In this document: piece by piece, positions 17,153 to 25,989 of the stretch
Numbering within the stretch: position 1 is the first letter of the stretch
Layout of the letters: the number at the start of each line of letters is the position of its first letter
Assembly (NCBI RefSeq): GCF_040361275.1
Contig: NZ_APNH01000004.1
Coordinates: forward strand, 1 to 64,000
DNA length: 64,000 bases
Reading direction: 5' to 3'
DNA from: Salinisphaera sp. T31B1
Lineage (GTDB): Bacteria; Pseudomonadota; Gammaproteobacteria; Nevskiales; Salinisphaeraceae
The notes under the pieces: generated by a model
Databases searched by the model: none
What the model saw: the letters and a program-made list of their open reading frames with translations, nothing else
Told to the model about the DNA's origin: nothing
Program-made: the position numbers and the translations under genes

Positions 17153-18010
17153 ATGACCGATACTCAGGTCGAAGACACTCGCCCCACGCCAGACCCGGCC
17201 GAGCACAACGCCTTTTTTCCCTCCCCGTATTCGCTGAGCCAGTTTACGACGCCGAAATCGGACCTGGACGGTGCCGATTATCCGAACCCCTATACGGGCG
17301 GTCGCTTGAAGGTATTGATGATCGGTGCGGACGAGCGATATCTGCCGACCGCCAACGGCACATTGTTTTCGACCGGTAACCATCCCGTGGAGACGCTTGT
17401 GCCGATGTACCATCTCGATAAGGCCGGGTTCGTCTTCGATGTGGCGACGCTGTCGGGCAACCCGGTGAAGTTCGAGCATTGGGCGATGCCCTTGGAGGAC
17501 GCCGAAGTCCAGGGGTTTTTCGACGAGTATCTGGAGCGCTTTCGGCGCCCGCTCAAGCTTGCCGATGTGCTCGAACGGGGGCTGGACGACGATTATGTCG
17601 CGGTCTTCATTCCCGGCGGCCACGGTGCCTTGATCGGCTTGCCTGACAGTGCGGACGTCAAGCGCGTGCTCGAATGGGCTCATGACAACGACAAATTCCT
17701 GATTTCGCTGTGCCATGGGCCGGCCGCGTTCCTTTCGGTCGGCGATAGCGACATGTATCGCGGATACAGTATCTGCGCGTTCCCGGATTCGTTGGACGCC
17801 AAGACACCGGATATGGGTTACATGCCTGGTCACCTGACCTGGCAATTCGGCGCCCGTTTGAAAGACCTCGGCTTCGAGATCGTCAACGACGATATTTCGG
17901 GGGCGACCCATCGGGACCGCAAACTGTTGACCGGTGATAGTCCGCTGGCTGGTAATGCGCTCGGCAAGCTGGCAGCGCGGGCTCTGCTCGACGAGGTCGC
18001 GAACGGGTGA
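17153..18010 (+). CDS. hchA: Glyoxalase III / protein-nucleic acid deglycase HchA (Hsp31)
   Basis: 285 residues matching E. coli HchA throughout: [46 protein letters not shown], nucleophile Cys187 in [10 protein letters not shown] with Glu80 in HPVET, and GYMPGHLTW. The enzyme detoxifies methylglyoxal to lactate without cofactor and is also reported to repair glycated proteins and bases and to act as a chaperone. The ATG follows TGGAGA by five bases. Its stop overlaps the GTG start of the LuxR-type gene by four bases, so the two are cotranslated, which is unusual for hchA. Confidence 0.96.
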   Translation: MTDTQVEDTRPTPDPAEHNAFFPSPYSLSQFTTPKSDLDGADYPNPYTGGRLKVLMIGADERYLPTANGTLFSTGNHPVETLVPMYHLDKAGFVFDVATLSGNPVKFEHWAMPLEDAEVQGFFDEYLERFRRPLKLADVLERGLDDDYVAVFIPGGHGALIGLPDSADVKRVLEWAHDNDKFLISLCHGPAAFLSVGDSDMYRGYSICAFPDSLDAKTPDMGYMPGHLTWQFGARLKDLGFEIVNDDISGATHRDRKLLTGDSPLAGNALGKLAARALLDEVANG

Positions 18011-18720
18011 GGCCGGCCGATAGCGCTTTCGACACGGTCGTGGCCATCGAGCGCAGCGGCACGCTGGCCGCGATCCAGGATGGCGTACGCCGCTTTGCTG
18101 CGCCGTTCGGCTACGACCGTTTCGTCCTGTTTTCGGCGACCGCCGCACGGGACGAAGTGGTCGAGCAGATTTATTGGGTAGAAGGCGATTGGTTCGGCAA
18201 CGGTGAGCCCGTCGACGCCGACATGTATGTTCGCCACTGTCCGTTGACGCGACATGTTCTCGAAACCAGAGAGCCGTTTTTCTGGACAAAGGACGACGGC
18301 GACAATGGGGAGCGATTCCGGGTGGTGGATGGGCCCCGCGGCCCGGGCATTCACGGCGTGCAGGTGCCGGTGTTCGGTCCGCGGGGGCTCGAAGGTGCAA
18401 TGAGCCTGGGCGGAGAACAGATCGATGCGTCTGCGCATGTTCGCCTGGCCGTTTCCATGGTGGCGGCCGCGGCATTCGTCACCGCGCGTCGCCTGCTCGA
18501 AGCGCCGGCCGAGCTGTCGACCGGCCCTCTGTCGGATCGTGAAAAGCAGGTGCTCGCATGGACCGCTGCCGGGCGACGCCAGGCCGATGTAGCAGCGACA
18601 CTGGGTCTGTCGGAGCGGACAGTGGAAAATCATCTGCGCCGGATACGCCAGCGTCTGGGCGCCGCCACCACCGCGGAGGCGATCCGGGTGGCCATACGCA
18701 ACGGCGATCTGGCCAGCTGA
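18007..18720 (+). CDS. LuxR-family regulator with autoinducer-binding-like domain (LuxR solo)
   Basis: 237 residues. The N-terminal ~160 match the autoinducer-binding domain layout ([47 protein letters not shown]). The C-terminal HTH is canonical ([39 protein letters not shown]). The GTG start lies inside the end of hchA (GTGA overlap). No luxI-type synthase is in the window, so it is a solo that may sense foreign acyl-homoserine lactones or another small molecule. The coupling to hchA hints at carbonyl-stress control, but that is inference. Confidence 0.85.
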   Translation: MRPADSAFDTVVAIERSGTLAAIQDGVRRFAAPFGYDRFVLFSATAARDEVVEQIYWVEGDWFGNGEPVDADMYVRHCPLTRHVLETREPFFWTKDDGDNGERFRVVDGPRGPGIHGVQVPVFGPRGLEGAMSLGGEQIDASAHVRLAVSMVAAAAFVTARRLLEAPAELSTGPLSDREKQVLAWTAAGRRQADVAATLGLSERTVENHLRRIRQRLGAATTAEAIRVAIRNGDLAS

Positions 18721-18734
18721 TCTCGCGGACGGCC

Positions 18735-19676
18735 CTACGCCGGTTCGCGACGATCGCCGTCGAGCGTATCGGTCAGAAAATCCTGATCGGCAAAATGCTC
18801 GGCGAGATAGTCGATCAGCAGGCGCACGGCTGGCAGCAAACCACGCCGCGATGGGAAGACGGCCTGAACCACGCCCGTGCGGGGCGTCCAGCCCGGCAGG
18901 GCATCCACGAGCGTGCCGGCAGCGATATCCTGACCGCCGACCAGCATTGGCAGCTGCACCACGCCCAGGCCCGCGAGCGCGGCACGGCGAAGGCTGATCA
19001 GATCGTCGGTCACCAGACGTGGCCGATGGTCGATTTGCGTGCTTGTGCCTGCCGGGCCATCCAGGCACCACGTATGGGTGGGCCCGGGCCGCGTCCAGTC
19101 AAGCGAAGGCAGACCCTGCAGATCGCCCGGCACCGCGGGTTGCCAGTAGCGCTCGAACAACGACGGCGCCGCCATGAGCCGCTGGGGACTGCGTGAGAGC
19201 ATGCGCACCTTGAGCTCGCTGTCTTCAAACGGCGGGAAGCGAACGCGGATGGCCAGATCGAAGCCCTCGCGAATGACGTCTACGCGCCGGCCCGAGGCCT
19301 CGAGTTCGATCCGTACGCCCGGATAGCGTTGCATGAAAGCCGACAGATACTCGGCCACCACGAAACACAACAGCCCCGGCGGACAACTCACGCGGATCAG
19401 CCCGCGCGGTTCGGCGATCGAACGGTCGATCGTCGCCTGGGCGGCCTGGGCCTCGACCAGCATCGCCGCGCAATGTTCGTAATACGCCTGGCCGAGTTCG
19501 GTCACGGTCAGGCTGCGTGTGCTGCGATGGATGAGTACCACGCCCAGCCGTGTCTCCAACTGAGCCAGGCGACGGCTGAGCTTGGATTTCGGTACGCCGA
19601 TCGCACGCCCGGCCGCGGCGAAGCCGCCGTGCTCGACCACTTGAACGAAGTAGAACAGATCGTTGAGGTCCTGCAT
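18735..19676 (-). CDS. LysR-family transcriptional regulator
   Basis: 313 residues with an N-terminal winged HTH (LNDLFYFVQVVEHGGFAAAGRAIGVPKSKLSRR pattern, given in part) and a LysR substrate-binding domain (GLIRVSCPPGL, GFDLAIRVR, GLGVVQLPMLV). It is transcribed away from the pirin gene with 119 bases between their starts. LysR regulators in this layout commonly control the divergent gene, here the pirin-ycaC-pirin set. The ligand is unknown. It converges on the LuxR-type gene with 14 bases between stops. Confidence 0.92.
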   Translation of the reverse strand: MQDLNDLFYFVQVVEHGGFAAAGRAIGVPKSKLSRRLAQLETRLGVVLIHRSTRSLTVTELGQAYYEHCAAMLVEAQAAQATIDRSIAEPRGLIRVSCPPGLLCFVVAEYLSAFMQRYPGVRIELEASGRRVDVIREGFDLAIRVRFPPFEDSELKVRMLSRSPQRLMAAPSLFERYWQPAVPGDLQGLPSLDWTRPGPTHTWCLDGPAGTSTQIDHRPRLVTDDLISLRRAALAGLGVVQLPMLVGGQDIAAGTLVDALPGWTPRTGVVQAVFPSRRGLLPAVRLLIDYLAEHFADQDFLTDTLDGDRREPA

Positions 19677-19795
19677 CCGATCGTTTCATGGATGAGACGG
19701 TGCGTTCGATTCTAGCGCTCTAATCGGCCGAGCGTTACAGGCATAGGATAGCCGGTATTGATCATCAAGGCCGACCGCTTCGGCAGGAGATCGTC

Positions 19796-20662
19796 ATGAA
19801 ACAGGTCACAGGCATCTATACCGCACCGCGAGGCCATTGGGTCGGCGATGGATTCCCCGTACGTTCGCTGTTCACCTACGATCGGATGGGCGCGCATCAC
19901 GTGACGCCGTTTCTGATGCTCGATTATGCGGGTCCGCACGACTTCACGCCGACGGATCGGCGCCGCGGCGTTGGCGCACACCCGCATCGCGGTTTCGAGA
20001 CCGTGACCATCGTCTACGACGGCGAAGTCGAGCATCGCGATTCGTCCGGCGGGGGCGGGATCATCGGCCGGGGCGATGTGCAGTGGATGACCGCCGGCAA
20101 CGGCATCGTCCACGAGGAGTTCCATTCGCCGGCATTCATGCGGCGCGGCGGGCGTTTCGAGGTGGTACAGCTGTGGGTGAATCTAGCGGCGGCGAACAAG
20201 GCCGCAGCGCCCGGCTACCAGTCGATCAAGGCGGCAGACATTCCGTCGGTCGAACTCGACGAAGGCGCCGGACGGCTGGCGGTGATCGCGGGCGACTATG
20301 GGCATGCCCATGGTCCGGCGCGCACGTTCAGCCCGATCAACGTATGGGATGTGCGTATGCGCCGCCACGGGGCGACCACGCTCACCGTCCCGGAAGGGCA
20401 CACGAGCCTGGTCGTGGTGCTCAGCGGCACGGTAGGTATCAACGCCGACAAGATCGTACGGGATGCCGAGCTGGTCGTGTTCGAGCGCGAAGGCGAAAAC
20501 ATCCTTCTGGAGGCCAACAACGATGCCAAGTTGCTGGTGTTGACCGGCGCGCCGATCGACGAGCCCGTGGTCGGCCACGGGCCGTTCGTGATGAACACGG
20601 AACGCGAGATCCGCGAATCGATCGACGGTTTTCGGCAGGGTCTGTTCGGCAAAGCGTCGTGA
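19796..20662 (+). CDS. Pirin family protein (bicupin)
   Basis: 288 residues of the pirin/YhaK bicupin family. The N-terminal cupin metal site is intact (HPHRGFETVT and HEEFH, with the GDVQWMTAGNGIVHEE signature). Bacterial pirins bind Fe or other metals, some show quercetin 2,3-dioxygenase activity, and others modulate enzymes; the role here is unknown. The start has AGGAGA seven bases ahead. It is divergent from the LysR gene and followed by ycaC, so probably controlled by that regulator. Confidence 0.93.
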   Translation: MKQVTGIYTAPRGHWVGDGFPVRSLFTYDRMGAHHVTPFLMLDYAGPHDFTPTDRRRGVGAHPHRGFETVTIVYDGEVEHRDSSGGGGIIGRGDVQWMTAGNGIVHEEFHSPAFMRRGGRFEVVQLWVNLAAANKAAAPGYQSIKAADIPSVELDEGAGRLAVIAGDYGHAHGPARTFSPINVWDVRMRRHGATTLTVPEGHTSLVVVLSGTVGINADKIVRDAELVVFEREGENILLEANNDAKLLVLTGAPIDEPVVGHGPFVMNTEREIRESIDGFRQGLFGKAS

Positions 20663-20754
20663 GCGGTTCGTTTCGCATGGTCTGATCCAGGCTCGAACAG
20701 CGGGTCGGGCGCGGTTACCCGATCTGCCTTCCCCAACCGCACCGGAGGTGCGCT

Positions 20755-21378
20755 ATGTCCTATATCTACAGACGACTCGACAAGAACGATGTGACGCTGC
20801 TCCTGGTCGATCACCAGGCGGGCCTGCTCTCACTGGTACGCGATTTCGGCCCGGACGAGTTCAAGAACAACGTGCTGGCACTGGTCGATATCGCAAAGTT
20901 CTTCGAACTGCCGACGATTCTGACCACGAGTTTCGAGGATGGGCCGAATGGGCCACTGGTGCCGGAGCTCAAGCAAGCGTTTCCTGACGCGCCCTATATC
21001 GCGCGCCCGGGCCAGATCAACGCCTGGGATAACGAGGATTTCGTACAGGCGGTACAGGATACCGGCAGAAAACAGCTGTTGATCGCCGGCGTGGTCACCG
21101 ACGTCTGCGTGGCGTTCCCGGCCCTGTCGGCGATCGAGGCCGGCTACGACGTGTTCGTGGTTACCGATGCCTCGGGTACATTCGACCGAACCGTACGCGA
21201 TGCGGCCTGGAACCGTATGGCACAGGCGGGCGTCCAACTCATGAACTGGTTTTCTGTCGCCGGCGAACTGCACCGCGATTGGCGCAACGATATCGAAGGC
21301 TTCGGCGGCATTCTGGCCAGTCATCTGCCGCACTACTCGAACCTGATTCAGAGCCGCGACGCGGCGATCGGCGATTGA
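20755..21378 (+). CDS. ycaC: Isochorismatase-family hydrolase YcaC
   Basis: 207 residues, very close to E. coli YcaC over the full length (LLLVDHQAGLLSLVRD, PTILTTSFEDGPNGPLVPEL, YIARPGQINAWDNEDFV). The cysteine-hydrolase site has Asp19 and Cys118 in GVVTDVCVAFPAL. YcaC forms a ring-like oligomer; its substrate is not established. A strong GGAGG precedes the ATG. It lies between two pirin genes on the same strand and likely shares their transcript. Confidence 0.95.
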   Translation: MSYIYRRLDKNDVTLLLVDHQAGLLSLVRDFGPDEFKNNVLALVDIAKFFELPTILTTSFEDGPNGPLVPELKQAFPDAPYIARPGQINAWDNEDFVQAVQDTGRKQLLIAGVVTDVCVAFPALSAIEAGYDVFVVTDASGTFDRTVRDAAWNRMAQAGVQLMNWFSVAGELHRDWRNDIEGFGGILASHLPHYSNLIQSRDAAIGD

Positions 21379-21544
21379 TGAGGGCAGAGACGGGTACCTA
21401 CCGGCGGCAGGGCAGTACCATGGTCTGCCGGCGGCCCGGATTGTACCGCGGCCCGCTCGGTTGCCGAAGAACGGGTCGAAGCCGGATCAGAATGAAGCAC
21501 GTCGCCCCTGGATACGCGCGGCGGCGGCAACAGGGAAGCCGTTC

Positions 21545-22492
21545 ATGAGCAATACCGAAACCGATCCCAGTTTGTACGAATCTCTCGAATGCCCGGTGAC
21601 CGATGGGCATCGGCTCATCCAGCATCTGGCAGCACGAACCGCGGACGTCGGTGGAATTCCCGTAAGCCGGCTCATGCCGCAACGGGGCCGGCGCATGATC
21701 GGTGCCTGGTGTTTCCTGGATCACGCCGGACCGGCCGTGTTCTCGTCCGACAGCCAGGGGCTCAAGGTGGGCCCGCATCCGCATACCGGCCTCCAGACCT
21801 TCACCTGGATGCTGGCCGGCGAGATCCTGCACCGCGACAGTCTGGGCAGCGAACAGATCGTGCGTCCCGGCGAAGTCAATCTGATGACGGCCGGATACGG
21901 CATCGCGCATACCGAGGCGTCGCTGGCCGGGGAGTCTGAGCTGCACGCAGCCCAGCTGTGGATCGCTCTGCCGTATGCCGATCGCAATACCGTGCCTCGT
22001 TTCGACCACTATCCCGATCTGCCGCGCTGGCAGGAGCAGGGGGCGGAGATCGTCTTGCTGGTCGGGCGTTTGCACGGCCACGCTGCACCCACGTTGGCTT
22101 TTTCGCCGCTGGTTGGGGCTGACCTGTTCGCAGCCGCCGAGACCAGCGTCCAGATCGGGCTTCAGGCAAGCTACGAATACGGCGTGCTCGTACTCGAAGG
22201 TCGAGCAGCGATCGGTCGGGATTCGTTCGAGCCCAACGAGCTGGCTTATCTCGGCGGGGGCCAAGAGCGGATCACGATCGAGTTGGCGCCCGGCGCGCGC
22301 GTGCTTGTTCTGGGCGGCGAGCCGCTTGATGACGATATCTTCATCTGGTGGAACTTCGTTGGCCACAGCCGCGAGGACATTGCCCGGGCCCAGCGACAGT
22401 GGGAACTGCACGACGACCGGTTCGGCGATGTCCGCGGTTTCGATGGACCGCGCTTGATGCCCCCGCCGATTCCGTGGCGCACGCGGCGCTGA
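21545..22492 (+). CDS. Pirin family protein (second, divergent paralogue)
   Basis: 315 residues, a bicupin of the pirin family but clearly different from the copy 1.7 kb upstream. The cupin signature reads HPHTGLQTFTWML and GEVNLMTAGYGIAHTE, so the His/Glu metal ligands remain. The C-terminal part ends with GHSREDIARAQRQWE, typical of this family. The ATG at 21545 has AGGGAAG in front; a longer upstream reading gives low-complexity residues and is rejected. Presence of two unlike pirins around ycaC suggests related but distinct substrates. Confidence 0.9.
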   Translation: MSNTETDPSLYESLECPVTDGHRLIQHLAARTADVGGIPVSRLMPQRGRRMIGAWCFLDHAGPAVFSSDSQGLKVGPHPHTGLQTFTWMLAGEILHRDSLGSEQIVRPGEVNLMTAGYGIAHTEASLAGESELHAAQLWIALPYADRNTVPRFDHYPDLPRWQEQGAEIVLLVGRLHGHAAPTLAFSPLVGADLFAAAETSVQIGLQASYEYGVLVLEGRAAIGRDSFEPNELAYLGGGQERITIELAPGARVLVLGGEPLDDDIFIWWNFVGHSREDIARAQRQWELHDDRFGDVRGFDGPRLMPPPIPWRTRR

Positions 22493-22560
22493 TCGACACG
22501 GCCACTGGCGAGGCTGGATCGCGCGAAGCCGGCGCGGCCTGCGGACGCAGGGCGGGCGCG

Positions 22561-23769
22561 TCAATCGCGTACGGCGCAGCGCATGGCAAGGGCGAACGCT
22601 GCAAAGCAGACCAGCGAGATCGCCAGCATCGTCCACTCGACCGGCGCATAGTCCTGTTGCACGGCCCAGAGGGCGGCCGCTGAAATGGGCGCGATGCCCT
22701 TGGCGATGTTCGACGGCGCGGATAGCAGGCCGCTGATCGAGCCGTAGCCTTCGGTCCACATGACCTCCTGGACGATCGTGCCGCGCAGGATGGTCATCAT
22801 GCCGTTCGCACCGCCGAACAGGGCGGCGAACAGCAGCAGTGCCGCGGCCGATGTGCCGGCACAAAGGAGGATGACGATGGCGACCGGCACTGCGCCGGTG
22901 ACCGCCAGCCCGATCACCGCCGGGCGCGCGCGCCGCCCAAGAGCGAACCAGAGCCCGCGTGCGGCCACCTGGGCGGGACCGATGGTGGCCATGATCGTCA
23001 ATACCCAGCCCATCGCGACCTGCCGTTCGAGCAACAGCGGAACCAGATGGAACGTCAACGTGGCGAGGGTGGCGTAATAGGCGGTGAAACACACGGCCAG
23101 CGACCAGAAGATGGGCGTACGCAGGGCCCGAGCGGTCGCCGATCGGGCCACGGACTCCTGGGTCTGACGGTCGTCCGCGGACCGTGCCACCGCCGGGCCG
23201 ATGGCCCGTGCATGAACCGGCACGCAGAATGCGAGGTTCACGCCCGCCAACACCACCAGGCAGCCGCGCCAGCCCCACAGGTCGATCAATGCCTGGGTCA
23301 GCGGTATGAATACGGTACTGGCGAAACCGCCGACGAGGGTGATCAGTGTGATCTTGGACCGATACGTATTCGGATAGGCACGTGTGACGATGGCGAAGAC
23401 CGGGTCGTAGAGAACTGCGGCCAGGGCACATCCGAGCCCGATCCACACCACGAACAGCACCCACAGCGCATGCGCCTGGGACCACAGCAGCAGCATGGCG
23501 GCGCCCAGCAGCGAGCCGGCGAGCATGACGGTCCGCCCGTGGCCGCGGTCGATCCATGTGCCGATCGGAAAGGCGGCCAGGCCGGAGACGAGCAGTCCGA
23601 GCGACAATGCCGCGTTGGTGGTCGTACGCGGCCAGCCCATGGTCTGCTCCATGGGCACCACCAGCAGCGAAAACGAATAATAGATCGAACCCCAGGAGAC
23701 GAGCTGGGCCGCGGCGAGTGCCCAACTCGCAGCCGCGCCGCCCTCGCTGTTCGCGGTCTTCGAATTCAT
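22561..23769 (-). CDS. MFS transporter
   Basis: 402 residues with about 12 hydrophobic helices. The loop 2-3 region (FPIGTWIDRGHGRTVMLAG) and helix 4 are of MFS type, and the mid-loop is charged. It resembles the oxalate/formate-antiporter-like or unknown-major-facilitator group that starts with WGSIYYSFSLLVVPM. The substrate cannot be told. The start ATG has only a weak ribosome binding site. It stands alone, convergent with the second pirin gene. Confidence 0.85.
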   Translation of the reverse strand: MNSKTANSEGGAAASWALAAAQLVSWGSIYYSFSLLVVPMEQTMGWPRTTTNAALSLGLLVSGLAAFPIGTWIDRGHGRTVMLAGSLLGAAMLLLWSQAHALWVLFVVWIGLGCALAAVLYDPVFAIVTRAYPNTYRSKITLITLVGGFASTVFIPLTQALIDLWGWRGCLVVLAGVNLAFCVPVHARAIGPAVARSADDRQTQESVARSATARALRTPIFWSLAVCFTAYYATLATLTFHLVPLLLERQVAMGWVLTIMATIGPAQVAARGLWFALGRRARPAVIGLAVTGAVPVAIVILLCAGTSAAALLLFAALFGGANGMMTILRGTIVQEVMWTEGYGSISGLLSAPSNIAKGIAPISAAALWAVQQDYAPVEWTMLAISLVCFAAFALAMRCAVRD

Positions 23770-24080
23770 GGAGCGCCCGAACAGGTGGCCAAGGCGCCGC
23801 CCGGCCCGCCCCTCGAGACGACCACCGGCACGGGGTCAGATGGTTCGCCGGCCCTGGCGACCGAACGTGTCGCGGACCGAGCGCTTCCCGACGCTGGATG
23901 CATGCGTGAGGTGTTCACGGTAAACGGCTGTTATGCCGTACGCCGCAGCCCCGCGTCCATCCCGCACTGCGACAACCGGGCAAGGCGGGCCGGCCTGCCC
24001 GGTCAGCCGGGGCATGCACGCACGAAAAAGGGCAGGTGCACGGCACCTGCCCTTGTCCGGTTGCCGAACGTGTATCCGGC
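23770..24080. other. Intergenic region between two carriers
   Basis: 311 bases between the MFS and BCCT genes, both on the minus strand. It holds the BCCT terminator at 24025-24054. The remaining ~250 bases should contain the MFS promoter; no distinct boxes stand out. Confidence 0.5.
24025..24054 (-). terminator. Rho-independent terminator of the BCCT gene
   Basis: On the minus strand AAGGGCAGGTGC and GCACCTGCCCTT form a near-perfect stem with a three-base loop, directly followed by further T residues. It lies 27 bases after the stop codon. Confidence 0.85.
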
Positions 24081-25697
24081 TCAGGCCGTGCGGGCCTGTT
24101 TCTTGTCGACCAGCTTCAGCAGCTTGTACTCGTGACGAATGCCCTTGAGCAGCGAATAGCACATCAGCAGAAGCACGAAGGTAAACGGCAGCCCGGTGGT
24201 CACCGAGGCCGCCTGCAGCGCCGACAATGCGTCCGAGCCGCCGACCACCAGCAGCGCCGCGGCAATGAAGCCCTCGGCGGCGCACCAGAACACGCGTTGG
24301 GCGGCCGGCGCTTCGGTCTTGCCGCCGGCGGTGATGGTGTCGATCACCAGCGAACCGGAATCCGACGAGGTGATGAAGAACACCAGTACCAGCACGATCG
24401 CCAGGAACGAGGTGATGCTCGTCAGCGGCATGTTTTCGAGCATGCGGAACAAGGTGAGCGACGAATCCTGAATGCCGCCGGCGAGTGATCCCACGCCGTT
24501 GAGCGCCTGATCGACACCGACCCCGCCGAAGGCGGTCATCCAGATGCCGGTCACGACCATGGGCACGATAAGCACGGCGGTGAGGAATTCGCGCACGGTG
24601 CGACCGCGTGAGACACGGGCGATGAACATGCCCACGAACGGCGACCAGGATATCCACCAGGCCCAGTAGAAGATCGTCCACGAGTGATAGAAGGTCTGGT
24701 CTTCGCGGCCGATCGGGTTGCTCAGCGGCAACAGATATTCGGCATAGCCGCCGAAGGTGGTGAGCAGGTTGCCGGCGAATGCGAATACCGATCCGGCAAC
24801 GATCACGAACAGCAGCAGCAGTCCGGCCAGACCCATGTTGATGTTGCTCAGCAGCTTCACGCCGCCGTCGATGCCGCGCAGCACCGATACCAGCGCCACC
24901 GCGGTCACCCCGGCGATGATGCCGATCTCCAGCGGCAGGTTGGCGGGAATGCCGAACAGGAACTCGATGCCGCCGGCGGCCTGCTGGGCGCCGAAGCCCA
25001 GCGATGTCGCCAGACCGAAGATCGTGGCGAGCACGGCCAGCGTGTCGATGATGTTGCCGAGCGTGCCCCAGACGCGCTCGCCGAACAGCGGGTAGAACGT
25101 CGAGCGGATCGACAGCGGCATGCCCTTGTTATAGGCAAAGAATGCCAGCGACAGTGCGACCACGCCGTAGATCGCCCAGGGGTGCAGTGCCCAGTGGTAC
25201 ATCACCGCGCCCATGGCGGCGGTCTTGGAGGCCTGGTCGCCGCCGGAAATATTAAGCGGCGTGCCCGACCATTCGGTGAAATAGCCGACCGGCTCGGCCA
25301 CGCTCCAGAACATCAGCCCGATACCCATGCCGGCGGCGAACAGCATCGCGAACCAGGACATGCGCGAGAACTCGGGCTCGGCGTCTTCGCCGCCCAGGCG
25401 TACGCGGCCATAGGGCAGGCAGATCAGGGCAAGACAGAACAGCACGAAGATGTTGCCGGATACCAGGAACAGCCAGTCGAAGCTGTTGATCACCCAATCC
25501 CGGGCGCCGGACAGCCCGGTCTTGGCGACTTCGGGAAAGATCATGGAGCCGACGACAAACACCAGGATCAGCAGCGCACTCCAGATAAAGACCGGATTGT
25601 GAAGGTCCAGTCCGAGCGGGTGGATGTTGTCTTCGCCGATTTCGTAGTCGAAATCGTAGCGTTCTTCGAGCTCGTCGATTCGTTCAGTCGTATTCAT
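24081..25697 (-). CDS. BCCT-family betaine/choline/carnitine transporter
   Basis: 538 residues with about 12 helices. Family hallmarks are the Gly-rich helix (FAAGMGIGLMFWSVAEP), the sequence MYHWALHPWAIYGVVALSLA, and the Trp-rich signature of helix 8 (FYWAWWISWSPFVGMFIARVSRGRT, given in part). It would import glycine betaine or a similar compound with Na+ or H+. Both termini are hydrophilic and the C-terminus has a Lys-rich tail, a feature linked to osmotic gating in BetP (whether it acts so here is not known). It stands alone with its own terminator and a 290-base upstream region. Confidence 0.94.
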   Translation of the reverse strand: MNTTERIDELEERYDFDYEIGEDNIHPLGLDLHNPVFIWSALLILVFVVGSMIFPEVAKTGLSGARDWVINSFDWLFLVSGNIFVLFCLALICLPYGRVRLGGEDAEPEFSRMSWFAMLFAAGMGIGLMFWSVAEPVGYFTEWSGTPLNISGGDQASKTAAMGAVMYHWALHPWAIYGVVALSLAFFAYNKGMPLSIRSTFYPLFGERVWGTLGNIIDTLAVLATIFGLATSLGFGAQQAAGGIEFLFGIPANLPLEIGIIAGVTAVALVSVLRGIDGGVKLLSNINMGLAGLLLLFVIVAGSVFAFAGNLLTTFGGYAEYLLPLSNPIGREDQTFYHSWTIFYWAWWISWSPFVGMFIARVSRGRTVREFLTAVLIVPMVVTGIWMTAFGGVGVDQALNGVGSLAGGIQDSSLTLFRMLENMPLTSITSFLAIVLVLVFFITSSDSGSLVIDTITAGGKTEAPAAQRVFWCAAEGFIAAALLVVGGSDALSALQAASVTTGLPFTFVLLLMCYSLLKGIRHEYKLLKLVDKKQARTA

Positions 25698-25989
25698 TCG
25701 TGTCCCCCTTGGACAAAACGGCCGCGCGCGCGTCGAGCCTCCCGACGATGGCTCCCCGGGGGCTCAAGACGCAGTAATCGCAGTTCTTCGAAGCCAGAGC
25801 CTAGGCAGCTACCGAATGCCTGTCAAAACGCGGCGGCAGGAGCGGGCGGCGCCATCCTGCCCTGGCGCGGAGTCGTCAGCGGTGTCGAAGAATCTTGAAA
25901 TCAGGAGCGCAGACAAGGCGGTAGCGCGGTCGGGGCTGTCAAACGATAGGCGACGGTCGCCGCGACAAACGTTAGGATGAACCCGGTAC

